Below, one piece after another: positions 35,218 to 44,689 of a DNA stretch of 64,000 bases. The position numbers were made by a program, and so were the translations under genes. The notes under the pieces were generated by a model. The model saw only the letters and a program-made list of their open reading frames with translations, was not told the origin of the DNA and searched no databases. The stretch is from positions 100,742-164,741 of the forward strand of contig NZ_KB893761.1 of assembly GCF_000374165.1 (NCBI RefSeq), read 5' to 3'. This stretch comes from Parafrankia elaeagni. GTDB taxonomy: Bacteria; Actinomycetota; Actinomycetes; Frankiales; Frankiaceae. Position 1 is the stretch's first letter; each line of letters opens with the position of its first letter.

Positions 35218-36140
35218 CGACATCGGCCACGCCGGTGGCGGGCCGCGATCTCGGCGCCGCCCCTGATCCTTCCTCCGCCTCTGCCTCCGCCTCTGCCTCC
35301 GCCTCTGCCTCCGCTCCCGCCCCCACCCGGGCGCCCGACGGGTCGGGAGTGAGCGTGGCCGGGCTCCGCAAGGAGTTCCGCCTGCGCCGCGGCCGGGTCA
35401 TCGCCCTCGACGACGTCACCCTGTCGATACCCGAGGGCTCGTTCCTGACGCTGATCGGGCCGCCGGGCTGCGGCAAGTCCACCCTGCTGCGCATCCTGGC
35501 GGATCTGGAGGCGCCGACGTCCGGCCGCGTGCTGGTGCGCGGCGAAGCGCCTTCGGTCGCCCGGCGCGCGCACCACCTGGGCCTCGCGTTCCAGGACGCG
35601 GCCCTGCTGCCGTGGCGGTCGGTCGAGGCGAACATCCGGCTGCCGCTGGAGGTCGGTGGCATGAAGGCCGAGCGCGGAGTGATCAGTGATCTGATCGCGC
35701 TCGTCGGGCTGACCGGGTTCGAGCGCGCCCGGCCCGCGCAGCTCTCCGGCGGGATGCGGCAGCGGGTGGCGATCGCCCGCGCCCTCGTCGTCGAACCGAG
35801 GGTGCTGCTGCTGGACGAGCCCTTCGGGGCGCTGGACGACATGACCCGCCAGCGCCTGAACTTCGAGCTGCTGCGGATCTGGCGCGAGCGGGCGACCACC
35901 ACTGTCATGGTGACCCACTCGATCCCCGAGGCGGTGATCTTCTCCGACGCGGTGGCGGTGATGAGCGCCCGGCCGGGACGGATCACCGCCCGCGTGCCCA
36001 TCGACCTGCCCCGGCCGCGCACGCCGGAGATGCTGCGCACCGCGCGGTTCCACGAGCTGCACGACCTGCTCTCCACCGTGCTGTTCGCGGGCACGGGGCC
36101 CGTCGAACCGGCCCCCACCGGGCGGAGAGCGCCGGGATGA
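35214..36140 (+). CDS. ABC importer ATPase, SsuB/TauB-type
   Basis: The 308-residue ATPase has Walker [10 protein letters not shown], the Q-loop in [15 protein letters not shown], the signature [15 protein letters not shown], Walker [14 protein letters not shown] and the H-loop VTHSIPEA. These are the exact forms seen in nitrate/sulfonate/taurine/pyrimidine importers. The N-terminus carries a Ser-Ala microsatellite (12-bp unit at about 35272-35312). It overlaps the small ORF upstream and the permease downstream by 4 nt. No binding protein is in this operon. The lipoprotein at 3481 is of the right family but 31 kb away. Confidence 0.93.
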   Translation: MTTSATPVAGRDLGAAPDPSSASASASASASASAPAPTRAPDGSGVSVAGLRKEFRLRRGRVIALDDVTLSIPEGSFLTLIGPPGCGKSTLLRILADLEAPTSGRVLVRGEAPSVARRAHHLGLAFQDAALLPWRSVEANIRLPLEVGGMKAERGVISDLIALVGLTGFERARPAQLSGGMRQRVAIARALVVEPRVLLLDEPFGALDDMTRQRLNFELLRIWRERATTTVMVTHSIPEAVIFSDAVAVMSARPGRITARVPIDLPRPRTPEMLRTARFHELHDLLSTVLFAGTGPVEPAPTGRRAPG

Positions 36141-38059
36141 CCGACCCGAGTGCCACGCCCACCTCACCCGCGTCCTGGGTGTCGGTGTCGGTACCGGGCG
36201 CGCTTACCGAGCCGCTGCCCATCGTCGCTGCCGCCACCGCCACCGCCACCGCCACCGCTACTGCCGCTGTGGCCGGTTCCGCCCGCTCGGGCTCCGCTGC
36301 TGCCACGGCCACCGTCACGGCCGTCGTCCCCGTCGTCCCCGTCGTCCCCGTCGCGCCCGTCGCGCCCCGGGCGTCCGGTGCGTCCGCGGCCGCTCGGCGG
36401 CCCGTACGGGTGAGACGGGCGCAGCCGGCCCGGACCGGTGGAGTGGCCGGGGTCGTCGGGCTGGTCGCCGGCTGGTGGCTGCTCGCGGTCACCCTGCTCG
36501 ACCGCGGCGGTGTCGTTCCCACCCCGTGGGAGGTGGCCCGGGCACTGTGGGACGACCACGAGCTGCTGTGGCACTCGGCGCGGGCGACGACGTCGGCCGC
36601 CGCACAGGGCTGGCTCATCGGCAACGGCCTGGCGATCGGCCTCGCGATCATGTTCGTGGGCGTCCCCGTCATCGAGCGGGCGTTCCTGCGGATCGGGGTC
36701 GCCTCGTCCTGTCTGCCGATCATCGCGGTCGGCCTGATCCTGACCACCGTTCTCGACGGCACCACCCCGCAGAAGGCCCTGGCCGGGATCTCGGTGTTCT
36801 TCACCACCCTCGTCGGGACCCTGCTCGGCCTGCGAGCACCTGACCAGGCGACGTTGGACGTCGTCCGGGCCAGTGGCGGCGGCGTCCTCACCCGGCTGCG
36901 GTACGTCCGGCTGCGTGCCGCGTTGCCGAGCACGTTCGCCGCGCTGCAGATCGCGGCCCCGGCCGCCGTCCTCGGCGCGATCATCGGGGAGTTCCTCAGC
37001 GCCGACCGGGAGCTCAGCGCCGACCGGGAGCTCAGCGCCGGCCGGGGGCTCGGCATCGCCATGATGCAGGCTGAGCAGGCTCTGGATGCTCCCAGCACCT
37101 GGGCGCTTGCCCTCGTCACGTCAGCCGCCGCAGGCCTCGGCCACACCGTGATCGGTCTCCTCGCGCGGCTGCTCGTGCCCTCGGCACCTCAGTGGCAACC
37201 TGGACGGCGTCCGATGAGCCACGCCGCCGTCGCCGCCGTCGCCGGCGGCCGTCCGCCGGCCGGGGCGGTCGCCACCCGGATCGGGCGGACGCTGCTGTCG
37301 GTGGTCGCGTCCACCGCCGTGATCGTCGGCCTCTGGTACGCCCTCATCGAGGCCTTCGGACTGAACAGGCTGGTCGCCAAGGATCCGCAGGCGGTCTGGC
37401 GGTACCTGTTCTCCGGGCCGGACGCCGCCGAGAACCGGGATCTGATCCTCGCTGCCCTGGGGCGCACCCTCGGTGACGCGGCCCTCGGCTACACCGCCGG
37501 AACGGTCGCCGCGCTCGGGGTCGCCATCGCCGTCGTGCTGAGCCGCCCGGTGGAACAGGCCCTGATGCCGGTGGCGATGATGCTGCGGCCGGTGCCACTG
37601 GTGGCGGTGACCCCGCTGCTCATCCTCGTCCTCGGACGTGGCCCGCTGGCCGTCGCCGCGATCGCGGGCATCGTCGTGTTCTTCCCGTCGGTGGTGAACC
37701 TGGTCGCCGGGCTGCGGTCGGCACCGGCCGCGGCCGCCGATCTGGTGATCGCCCACGGCGGGGGGCCGTTCACGGTGCTGCGCCGGATCGCGCTGCCCAG
37801 CGCACTGCCCGCCCTGCTCGTCTCGGCCCGTACCTCGGTGCCGGGCGCGATGGCCGGGGTGCTGCTCGCCGAGTGGCTGGCAGCCGGTGCGGGCCTCGGT
37901 CACCTCATGCAACGAGCGCAGCAGGCCCTCGACTACGGCGCGGTGTGGGCCTCGGTGGTCGTGATCACCGCGGCGAGCGCGGTGATCTACGCGGTGGTCG
38001 GGCTGGTGGAGGCGATCGTCCTTGCCCGCTATGGCCCGGCGCCGTCCCGGCGCGGCTGA
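36137..38059 (+). CDS. Fused two-domain ABC permease (SsuC/TauC-like)
   Basis: The 640-residue protein contains two complete binding-protein-dependent permease domains in one chain. The first covers about residues 100-350, with [22 protein letters not shown] as its EAA-loop. The second covers about residues 380-635, with [23 protein letters not shown] as its EAA-loop. Most relatives have one domain and dimerise, so this is a covalent pseudo-heterodimer. The N-terminus is a Thr-Ala and Val-Pro-rich low-complexity segment, and an 18-bp unit at 36995-37048 is repeated three times (Glu-Leu-Ser-Ala-Asp-Arg), inserted in a loop of the first domain. It overlaps the ATPase gene by 4 nt. Confidence 0.9.
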   Translation: MTDPSATPTSPASWVSVSVPGALTEPLPIVAAATATATATATAAVAGSARSGSAAATATVTAVVPVVPVVPVAPVAPRASGASAAARRPVRVRRAQPARTGGVAGVVGLVAGWWLLAVTLLDRGGVVPTPWEVARALWDDHELLWHSARATTSAAAQGWLIGNGLAIGLAIMFVGVPVIERAFLRIGVASSCLPIIAVGLILTTVLDGTTPQKALAGISVFFTTLVGTLLGLRAPDQATLDVVRASGGGVLTRLRYVRLRAALPSTFAALQIAAPAAVLGAIIGEFLSADRELSADRELSAGRGLGIAMMQAEQALDAPSTWALALVTSAAAGLGHTVIGLLARLLVPSAPQWQPGRRPMSHAAVAAVAGGRPPAGAVATRIGRTLLSVVASTAVIVGLWYALIEAFGLNRLVAKDPQAVWRYLFSGPDAAENRDLILAALGRTLGDAALGYTAGTVAALGVAIAVVLSRPVEQALMPVAMMLRPVPLVAVTPLLILVLGRGPLAVAAIAGIVVFFPSVVNLVAGLRSAPAAAADLVIAHGGGPFTVLRRIALPSALPALLVSARTSVPGAMAGVLLAEWLAAGAGLGHLMQRAQQALDYGAVWASVVVITAASAVIYAVVGLVEAIVLARYGPAPSRRG

Positions 38060-38369
38060 ACCGAACCGCGAAGGAGGACGGTGTACCCGCGGGCTGCTTT
38101 CCAACGGCAGTCACCTGAAGCGACCGGGCGCCGGCCTTTTCGGTCACCTGCTGTGATGTGGCGGACGTGGCACTGCTTGCTTTTGGATACCTGCCTACGC
38201 GAAGTCCGGTTCTCGTACGAGAATGCGGAAATACAGCAGTGCGTCAGAACGTGCCTGGGTGGTGGCGTCACGGCGTGGTCAGGGTCGACCCGTCACAACG
38301 AAGGCTCAGCGCGTGAATGTGTGACCGGGTGGCCGGCGGGGTCGACACCGGTGAGTTCCGGAGGACGTC
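38060..38369. promoter_or_regulatory. Spacer with a perfect 14-bp palindrome
   Basis: No gene is seen. TTCTCGTACGAGAA (38210-38223) is a perfect palindrome in a lower-GC patch about 150 bp upstream of the adenine-deaminase-like gene and is a candidate operator. A CACTGCTTGCTTTT sequence at 38171-38184 loosely resembles the urease-region element. GGAGGACGTC precedes ATG 38370. Confidence 0.45.
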
Positions 38370-40334
38370 ATGACCGCTGAGCGGGACGTCGACCCCACGG
38401 TCGACGCCTTCTACTCCAGCGCGGCGCCCGTCGGCGCGGCACCCGCGAGCATTGTCTCCGGTGGCCTGGCGCCCGGGTCTCCCGCACCGCTGGCCGTCTC
38501 CACACCAAGCACTGCCCCCACGTCGGTGGCCGTGCCCGCACCCGCGACGGTGCCGGTGACGGCGCCCACGGTGGGGCGCGGGCGGTCGCCGTCCGGGCCG
38601 CTGCGCGGGCTGCCACCGCTCGCGGCCCCCGCGGCGCCACGGGGGCCGGCCCGCCGCCGTCCGGTGCCCAGGGACGGTCGCCCCGGAGGCACCACCGTGG
38701 GCCGCCCACACCGCCCGGGACAGGCGGCCGCGCCGGGTGCCGACATGCTCGCTCCCACCCCGGCGGAGATCGACCGGTTGCGGAGCATCGCGATGGGGCA
38801 GGCGGACGCGGACTTCGCCATCCGCGGCGGCGTCGTGCTCGTCGTCCAGACCGGTGAGCTGCTGCGGCGCGACGTGCTCATCGCCGGCCGGTACATCGCC
38901 GCGGTGACCCGGCCGGGGCTGGTCGGCGCCCGCCGGAGCCTCGACGCGGCCGGCCGGTTCGTCCTGCCGGCCTATGTGGACGCCCGCACCTCGGTGGAGC
39001 GAACCCTCCTCACACCGGGCGAGCTGGCCCGTCTGGTCGTTCCCCGCGGGACGGTGACGGTGCTGACCGACCCGGCGCAGATCGAGCAGATCTACGGCCC
39101 GCAGGGCCGGGCGCTGGTCCTGCGCACCGAGACTCCCGTCCGAGTGCTGCCCCGCGAACCCGGCGCGCCCTTCGACCTTCCTCCGGGCCTCCCGCTGGAC
39201 GTTCCGCCGGCCGGGGCGGCTCCGGAGATCGGTGTCGAAGGGCTGACGGTGTCGCAGGCCGTGCCACGGCAGGCCGGCCCCTCCGGCCCGTCGCCGGAGG
39301 TACCCGGCCTGCCGGCGCTGCCCGCAGCACCGGTGCCGCCAGCAGTGCCGCCAGCAGTGCCGCCGGCAGTGCCGGCGTCGGGTGCGTCCGCCGCCCGGCT
39401 TCCGGGGCAGCATCTCCCCGATGCTCATCCGGATGCCGGGGTGTCTCCGCAGGACGGCGGGATCGTCTTCACCCATCTCGACGACCAGGTCCGGGAGGCG
39501 ATCAGGGCCGGTGGCAACGTGGCGGACGCTGTCCGGGCCGCCACCCTGGCCCCGGCGCGGGCCTTCGGGCTTGACCAGGTGCTGGGCCTGGTCGCCCCTG
39601 CCCGCCTCGCCGACCTGCAGATCGTGCGGGACCTGACCGCGAGCGTCCCGCCGGACGTGGTCATCGCCGGCGGCCGGATCGCCGCCGAGCGCGGCCGGGC
39701 ACTGTTCGACAACCTCGACGAGACACCGCGGTGGTCGCAGTCATCCGTGCGGCTGCCGGCGGGGCTCTACACCGGGTCCTTCACGTCACCGTGCATGCAC
39801 TGGGGCGGTCGGCGGGACACCCAGCTCGGCATCGTCGACGTCACCGCCGTGGGGGCCGCCGCCGAACGGCCGCGGATCACCCGCACCCGGGTCGAACCGA
39901 CCCTGCGCGACGGCATCGTGGTCACGGATCCGTCCCGTGACCTGCTCAAGACCACGGTGCTCGACCGCAGCGGGCGCGCTGATCGGGTGCGGGTCGGCAT
40001 GGTCCGCGGGATCGGGCTCGTCCGGGGCGCGATCGGGGCGACCGCCGTGTCCGCCGCCGGTGACATGGTGATCGTCGGTGCCGGCGACGCTGACATGCTC
40101 ACCGCCGCCCGCGCGCTGGAGGGCATGGGCGGCGGCTTCGTGGTCGTCGAACGCGGCTGGGTGCTGGCGGCCTGCCCGCTGCCCGTGGCCGGCCTGATGA
40201 GCGACGCCCCCTGGGAGGCGGTACTCGGCCAGCTGGCCGCGGTCGAGAACGCGGCACGCGAGCTCGGCTGCCACCTCGCCGCCCCGATGCGCACGATCTC
40301 CCAGCTCGGCCGGGAACTGTACGTCCGCCCCTGA
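38370..40334 (+). CDS. Adenine-deaminase-like protein lacking metal ligands (probable pseudoenzyme)
   Basis: The 654-residue protein matches adenine deaminase at both ends. After a roughly 130-residue Pro/Ala leader come IAMGQADADFAIRGGVVL and FVLPAYVDARTSVERTLL, then GELARLVVPRGTVTVLTDP. The C-terminal domain has RVGMVRGIGLVRGAIGATA, ALEGMGGGFVVVERG and PVAGLMSDAPWEAV. In active enzymes the segment after PAYVD reads HVHIESSML. Here it is ARTSVERTLL (residues 205-214), so the metal-binding HxH is gone. The central barrel of about 200 residues is largely replaced by a Pro-rich linker, and the later DSH motif is changed to SAAGD. It follows the ABC importer on the same strand. A binding or regulatory role is more likely than catalysis. 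Confidence 0.75.
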   Translation: MTAERDVDPTVDAFYSSAAPVGAAPASIVSGGLAPGSPAPLAVSTPSTAPTSVAVPAPATVPVTAPTVGRGRSPSGPLRGLPPLAAPAAPRGPARRRPVPRDGRPGGTTVGRPHRPGQAAAPGADMLAPTPAEIDRLRSIAMGQADADFAIRGGVVLVVQTGELLRRDVLIAGRYIAAVTRPGLVGARRSLDAAGRFVLPAYVDARTSVERTLLTPGELARLVVPRGTVTVLTDPAQIEQIYGPQGRALVLRTETPVRVLPREPGAPFDLPPGLPLDVPPAGAAPEIGVEGLTVSQAVPRQAGPSGPSPEVPGLPALPAAPVPPAVPPAVPPAVPASGASAARLPGQHLPDAHPDAGVSPQDGGIVFTHLDDQVREAIRAGGNVADAVRAATLAPARAFGLDQVLGLVAPARLADLQIVRDLTASVPPDVVIAGGRIAAERGRALFDNLDETPRWSQSSVRLPAGLYTGSFTSPCMHWGGRRDTQLGIVDVTAVGAAAERPRITRTRVEPTLRDGIVVTDPSRDLLKTTVLDRSGRADRVRVGMVRGIGLVRGAIGATAVSAAGDMVIVGAGDADMLTAARALEGMGGGFVVVERGWVLAACPLPVAGLMSDAPWEAVLGQLAAVENAARELGCHLAAPMRTISQLGRELYVRP

Positions 40335-40436
40335 GGGGAACGTGCCCGGGGCCGGGGTTTGTCGGACGGAGGCCGCGGCCAGGCCTGGCGGTCAGCTCCG
40401 GCGGGGTCAGCGCCGGTGGAGACAGCTCCGGCGGGG

Positions 40437-41786
40437 TCAGCCCGGTGAGGCGGCGCGTGGCTCCGGATCGGGTCCCTGTGGCTCCCGATCCGCCGGGCCC
40501 GGGCCGGGGCGAGGGGCCGGCGGCGCGGGTCTGGCCCGGAGCTGGGCGGTCGCCTCGCGCAGCGCGCGCCGCACCTGGGCCGAGGGGAGCCAGACCCGGG
40601 TGCCGCGGTCGCCGCCGATCTCCATCAGGCCGCGGGTGAGCATGCCGGACAGGTGCTGGCGGGCCCGGTCCTTGTCGCAGCCGAACAGGGTGGCGACCTC
40701 CGCGGTCCGCAGCGCGCGGTCGCGCAGCGCGGTGCTCAGCACGATCAGGTCGGGCAGCTCCAACGGGCTCCCCGCAGCTGCTCGGCCGAGAGTGAACAGG
40801 GCGAAGGTGAGATCCGCGGGCTGGGTGGGCAACACGGCGACCACACCGTCCGCCGTCGAACGGCGCAGGTCCGGCGCTGCCAGCCCGGAGCGGAGCTGGG
40901 CGGCGTGCGCCCGGCGGATTCCCCGCCCGGACCGGTCGGTGATCCCGGCGCGGCGGAACGCGTCCGCCAGCAGCGGGCTGCGCGGCACGGGTGGCGGCGA
41001 GAGCAGCCCCGGCGAGGCCGTGCGGCTCGCCAGCGGATCGCCGGGTGAACCCGAGCCCGAGCCCGAGCCGGAGCCCGAGCCGGCGAAGCCGCCCGGGCTG
41101 GAGATCTCGATGCCCTCGCTGGTCCACTGCACATGGACGGCCCCGGCGATCCCGTAGTCGCGGTGGACGAGGGCGTTCGCGAGCAGCTCGCGGAAGGCCT
41201 GCTCGGAGTGGGCGGGCACGCCCGCGCGGACCAGCTCGTAGCGGATCTCCCGCTCCGGATTGCGCGCACGGAACCGGGCCAGCAGCTCCTCGGCGAGCCG
41301 GAGCAGCGGCCAGTGGAAGAAGTCGTTCATCTCCGTGCCGGGATCGCCCGTCTCCGGACCGATGACCTGGATCGCGGCCTCGTGGTTCGGGACATGCCGG
41401 CGCAGGGCGTCCGGGCGCCCGAACAGCAGCACCGCACCCGCGAGGACGCGCGTGCGCCCGCCCTCGGTCACGACCACGCCCAGCGAACGGGCGATCTCCT
41501 CGTCCGACATGGCCGCGAGCGTGCTGTCGCCGCGGCCGCCGGTGGCCCCGACGAGCCGGCGGAGCCGGTCGAACTCGCGCGGGTCGAGATCCCGGAGGTC
41601 GGCGGACGTCCGGCGCGCCATCAGGTCAGCGCTGTGCGGCGGCTCCGACGGCGGCCCTGCCGGCCCCGTCGCCGCCGGGGAACCGGCGAACGCGCAGGCG
41701 TGAGGCGGAACGGGTGCCCCGAGGGGGAGATCCCTCCGTGGAAGCGTGTTGTCGGCCTCTGCCGTCAGCTCGGCGCTGTCGCGCAC
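40437..41786 (-). CDS. RecG-C/HATPase_c_4-type ATP-binding, putative transcriptional regulator
   Basis: The 449-residue protein resembles the AlbA_2/HATPase_c_4 regulators: AGAVLLFGRPDALRRHVPNHEA, REIRYELVRAGVPAHSEQAFRELLANALVHRDYGIAG and GIEISSPGGF are the ATP-binding C-terminal domain. A winged-helix-like segment follows (ALRTAEVATLFGCDKDRARQHLSGMLTRGL). The N-terminal AlbA_2 DNA-binding domain is not recognisable, so this may be a shortened form. A (Gly-Ser)n linker interrupts the ATPase part. GTG 41786 with GGAAGG upstream is chosen; GTG 41858 would overlap the Rieske stop as GTGA, and ATG 41621 also fits. It lies directly downstream of the Rieske gene and may regulate purine catabolism. 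Confidence 0.7.
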   Translation of the reverse strand: MRDSAELTAEADNTLPRRDLPLGAPVPPHACAFAGSPAATGPAGPPSEPPHSADLMARRTSADLRDLDPREFDRLRRLVGATGGRGDSTLAAMSDEEIARSLGVVVTEGGRTRVLAGAVLLFGRPDALRRHVPNHEAAIQVIGPETGDPGTEMNDFFHWPLLRLAEELLARFRARNPEREIRYELVRAGVPAHSEQAFRELLANALVHRDYGIAGAVHVQWTSEGIEISSPGGFAGSGSGSGSGSGSPGDPLASRTASPGLLSPPPVPRSPLLADAFRRAGITDRSGRGIRRAHAAQLRSGLAAPDLRRSTADGVVAVLPTQPADLTFALFTLGRAAAGSPLELPDLIVLSTALRDRALRTAEVATLFGCDKDRARQHLSGMLTRGLMEIGGDRGTRVWLPSAQVRRALREATAQLRARPAPPAPRPGPGPADREPQGPDPEPRAASPG

Positions 41787-41854
41787 CAGGCACCACCTTC
41801 CGGACCGCCCGCCCCCTGGTCGGGTCACCCGGTTCCGTGGCCAGACCAGCCGGA

Positions 41855-42988
41855 TCACATGGTAGATCCCGGCTCCGCGCGGACGTGGCCGGTTCGGTGT
41901 CGGATATCCGCCGTGGGCGTGAGACGGGCCGCGGCGGAGCGCACGACCAGGGCGGCCAGCACCCGCCGCAGCGCCACGCCCGCGGCGTCCGCGCGGATGC
42001 TCACCTCCTCCGGCACCGCCCCGCCGCCGGAGGTGAGGCCGCCGCCCGGCCCGCCGTCGGTGTGCAGCGGCAGGCCGTCGAGGGTGAACTGCTCCTGCAG
42101 CGCGAGGTCCTCGTCGAGCACAGCCTGCTCGAAGCCTGCGGCCTCGGCCAGCCGGGTGGGATCACCGCCGAGGTCGTCCCGCATGATCCGGGTGTACACG
42201 GCCGTCGCGTCGACGTCCTCCGGCTGCAGGCAGAAGAGAATCGTGTTGGTCATACCGGCGGCGGGGTAGTCGAGCCGCAGCCGCAGCATGAACGGCGGCC
42301 GGTAGACGTACGTCGAGACCCGGCGCTGGACGAGCGGGCGCAGCCCCGCCGCCACACCGGGATCCTCCGGGTTCGAGACATCCTGCTCCAGGCGGACGAC
42401 GAACCCGGCACCGTCCGCCTGCACGCGGTACGGCCCGACGACGGCCCCCTCCCCGGCGCCGATGGTGGCGGCGTGGACGAACGGCAGGTGCGCGGCGTCG
42501 AGGAAGTTGTCGGCGAGCAGCCCGGCGCAGGCCGTCGTGCGCGTGGTGGGGAGCCAGGCGCTGTCGAAGCCGGGCTCGTCCGCCTCGGGCAGCTCGACGA
42601 TGTCGGAGCACGGCTCCTCCGGCGCCAGCCACACCAGGCCGTGGCGCTCGGCGACCCCCCAGGGGGTGACAGCCCGGGCCCGCCGCGGAGCGGGCACCCC
42701 CGGCCCGAGCGCGGGCACCGCGGTGCACTCCCCGGAGGCCGCGAACCGCCAGCCGTGGTAGCCGCAGACGAGCTCGCCGCCGTCCACCCGGCCCGCCGAC
42801 AGCGGGGCGAGGCGGTGCGGGCACCGGTCCACGAACGCGGTGAGGCGCCCGTCGAGACGGGCCAGCACCCAGTGCTCGCCGAGCAGACGAACACCCAGCG
42901 GCGCGTCGGTGATCCCGGACGAACGCGCGACCGGGTGCCAGCCGTGCCGCAGCGCCGGATCGACGTTCGTCAGGCGACCGGTCAACAC
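41855..42988 (-). CDS. Rieske non-heme iron oxygenase
   Basis: The 377-residue oxygenase has the Rieske [2Fe-2S] motif CPHRLAPLSAGRVDGGELVCGYHGW at about residues 56-80 (Cys-x-His ... Cys-x2-His). The catalytic iron motif is DNFLDAAHLPFVHAATIG, in which Asp, two His and the bridging Asp follow the usual spacing. No ferredoxin or reductase is adjacent. It is divergent from the xanthine dehydrogenase operon across a 217-bp region with symmetrical CCGAA elements. Rieske oxygenases are known to N-demethylate methylxanthines (NdmA/B/C). Here it could do that or oxidise urate, the one missing step of the pathway. The substrate is inference. Confidence 0.88.
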   Translation of the reverse strand: MLTGRLTNVDPALRHGWHPVARSSGITDAPLGVRLLGEHWVLARLDGRLTAFVDRCPHRLAPLSAGRVDGGELVCGYHGWRFAASGECTAVPALGPGVPAPRRARAVTPWGVAERHGLVWLAPEEPCSDIVELPEADEPGFDSAWLPTTRTTACAGLLADNFLDAAHLPFVHAATIGAGEGAVVGPYRVQADGAGFVVRLEQDVSNPEDPGVAAGLRPLVQRRVSTYVYRPPFMLRLRLDYPAAGMTNTILFCLQPEDVDATAVYTRIMRDDLGGDPTRLAEAAGFEQAVLDEDLALQEQFTLDGLPLHTDGGPGGGLTSGGGAVPEEVSIRADAAGVALRRVLAALVVRSAAARLTPTADIRHRTGHVRAEPGSTM

Positions 42989-43012
42989 GCTCCCCTTCCA
43001 GGTATTTCACCA

Positions 43013-43036
43013 CCGAAACGATTCGGTGTTTCCGAA
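43013..43036. promoter_or_regulatory. Triple half-site CCGAA-TTCGG-CCGAA in the purine divergent promoter
   Basis: CCGAA (43013-43017), TTCGG (43022-43026) and CCGAA (43032-43036) form two overlapping inverted repeats with 4- and 5-nt spacers, 25 bp upstream of the Rieske start and about 170 bp upstream of xdhB. The patch is AT-richer than its surroundings. It probably binds a regulator controlling both directions. A direct repeat GTCGGTGGTG occurs twice a little further downstream. Confidence 0.55.
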
Positions 43037-43205
43037 AGGCGTCCATCATGTAACGGCACACCATTGTCGGTGGTGCTGTGTCGGTGGTGATGCGGGTGGT
43101 CCGCCCGGCGTGGCTCAGCTCGCTTTCTTCCGGCCGCGGCCGCGCGGTTCCCGGCCGGCTGTGGGTTGAACACCGCCGTAACGTCGCGCCACTATCGTCG
43201 GCTCC

Positions 43206-44096
43206 ATGACGACGCCCGGTGGTCCGTCGACCGTTCTGCACCGGCCCGGGACGGTCGGCGAGGCTGTCGCCTCCCTCACCGCCGAGGTGGAGGCCGGCCG
43301 GGACGTGCGGTTGCTGGCCGGCGGCACGGACCTCGTCCCCGCGCTGCGCGCCGGGGGCCGCGGGCCGGCGGCGATCGTCGCGCTGCGCCGGGTGCTCGAG
43401 CTGCGGGTGCGCGGCGCCAGCGCGGACGCCCTCACCGTCGGTGCCGGTGTCACCTACGCCGACCTGGCGGGCTGGTCGCTCGCGCCGGGCCTGGCCGCCG
43501 CGTCCCGGGTCGTCGGTTCGGTGCAGATCCGCAACTGCGGAACCGTCGGTGGCGCGCTCGGCTCCGCCAACCCGCGTGGTGATCTGCTGACGTTCCTCGC
43601 CGCCGCCGAGGCGGAGATCCTGCTCGCCTCGGCACGCGGCGCCCGCACGACGGACGTCGGCGGCTTCCTGCGGGACGGGCCCGCGCCCGGGGAGCTGGTC
43701 ACCGCGGTGCGGGTGGCCCGCCCGAGCGGTCCGCAGACCTATCTGAAGATCGGCGGCCGGCAGGCGGCGTTCCCCGCGCTGGTTTCCTGCGCGCTCCTGG
43801 TCGACCGGGTGCGTGAGCGGGTCTGCTGCGCCGTCAGCGGCGTGGCCACCGGCCCGTGGCGGGTCGCGGCGGCCGAGCGGCTGGCCGGCGACGAGGTGGA
43901 CTGGTCGACCGGGACGGCGCCGCTCGCGCTCGCCCGGCGGTTCGGCGAGCTGGCCGCCGGCGGCCTGCGCGCCGCGCCGCCGCTGCCGGAGGACCCGCGG
44001 CATCCGGCGGACTACCGCGTCCACGCCGCCGGCGTGCTCGCGGCACGCGCCTTCGCCCGCTGCCTGGCCGGCGTCCGCCGCGGGGACCCGGCGTGA
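43206..44096 (+). CDS. xdhB: Xanthine dehydrogenase FAD-binding subunit
   Basis: This CoxM/CutM-type flavoprotein subunit has 296 residues. LLAGGTDLVPALRAG is the FAD-contacting motif, RVVGSVQIRNCGTVGGALGSANPRGDLL the second, and TAVRVARPSGPQTYLKIGGRQA the third. It passes electrons from the iron-sulfur subunit to the acceptor. It is the first gene of the purine operon and overlaps the Fe-S gene by 4 nt (GTGA). The order FAD - Fe-S - Mo matches the carbon monoxide dehydrogenase-like subtype. Confidence 0.92.
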   Translation: MTTPGGPSTVLHRPGTVGEAVASLTAEVEAGRDVRLLAGGTDLVPALRAGGRGPAAIVALRRVLELRVRGASADALTVGAGVTYADLAGWSLAPGLAAASRVVGSVQIRNCGTVGGALGSANPRGDLLTFLAAAEAEILLASARGARTTDVGGFLRDGPAPGELVTAVRVARPSGPQTYLKIGGRQAAFPALVSCALLVDRVRERVCCAVSGVATGPWRVAAAERLAGDEVDWSTGTAPLALARRFGELAAGGLRAAPPLPEDPRHPADYRVHAAGVLAARAFARCLAGVRRGDPA

Positions 44097-44689
44097 GCGC
44101 TGGCCCCGCCGGTCCGGTGGACGGCGCAGAGGGAGACGACACCGAGGGCGACGACGGCTGGGAACCTCTCCAGTACCACCTCAACGTCGACGGAACCCGG
44201 CGTGTCGTCTCCGGTGCCCGGCTGGAGGAGTCGCTGCTGACGGTGCTGCGGGAAAGGCTCGGCGTCACCTCGGTGAAGGACGCCTGCGAGCAGGGCCGGT
44301 GTGGTGCCTGCTCCGTGCTGCTCGACGACCGGCTGGTGACGGCCTGCACGGTCCTGGCCGCCGACGCCGTGGACGCCCGCGTGCTGACCGTCGCCGGGCT
44401 CGGTGCGAGCGGCCCGGCGGCCCGGATCCAGGCCGCGTTCCTCGCCCATGGCGCGGTCCAGTGCGGGTTCTGCACACCGGGCCTGGTTGTGGCCGTCACC
44501 GACCTGCTCGGACGCCGTCCCGCCGCCGGAGAGCAGGAGATCCGGGAGGCGCTGGCGGGGAACATCTGCCGGTGTACCGGCTACGGCCGGATCCTCGCGG
44601 CGGTGCGGGACGTCCAGGCCGGCCGGCGGGCTCCCGGTGACAGCGGGGCGCCCGGTGCCAACGGGGCGCACAGGGCGGGTGGGGCATGA
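44093..44689 (+). CDS. xdhC: Xanthine dehydrogenase [2Fe-2S] subunit
   Basis: The 198-residue protein carries the plant-type cluster motif CEQGRCGACSVLLDDRLVTAC and the second cluster motif CGFCTPG with CRCTGY. These wire the molybdenum site to FAD. An acidic Gly/Asp-rich N-terminus and a Gly/Ala tail flank the domains. GTG 44093 overlaps the previous stop and its own stop overlaps the next start. Confidence 0.93.
   Translation: MSAGPAGPVDGAEGDDTEGDDGWEPLQYHLNVDGTRRVVSGARLEESLLTVLRERLGVTSVKDACEQGRCGACSVLLDDRLVTACTVLAADAVDARVLTVAGLGASGPAARIQAAFLAHGAVQCGFCTPGLVVAVTDLLGRRPAAGEQEIREALAGNICRCTGYGRILAAVRDVQAGRRAPGDSGAPGANGAHRAGGA

Noticed and set aside
38210-38223. Palindrome considered as a LexA (SOS) box
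   Set aside because: It lacks the CGAAC...GTTCG core of actinobacterial SOS boxes.
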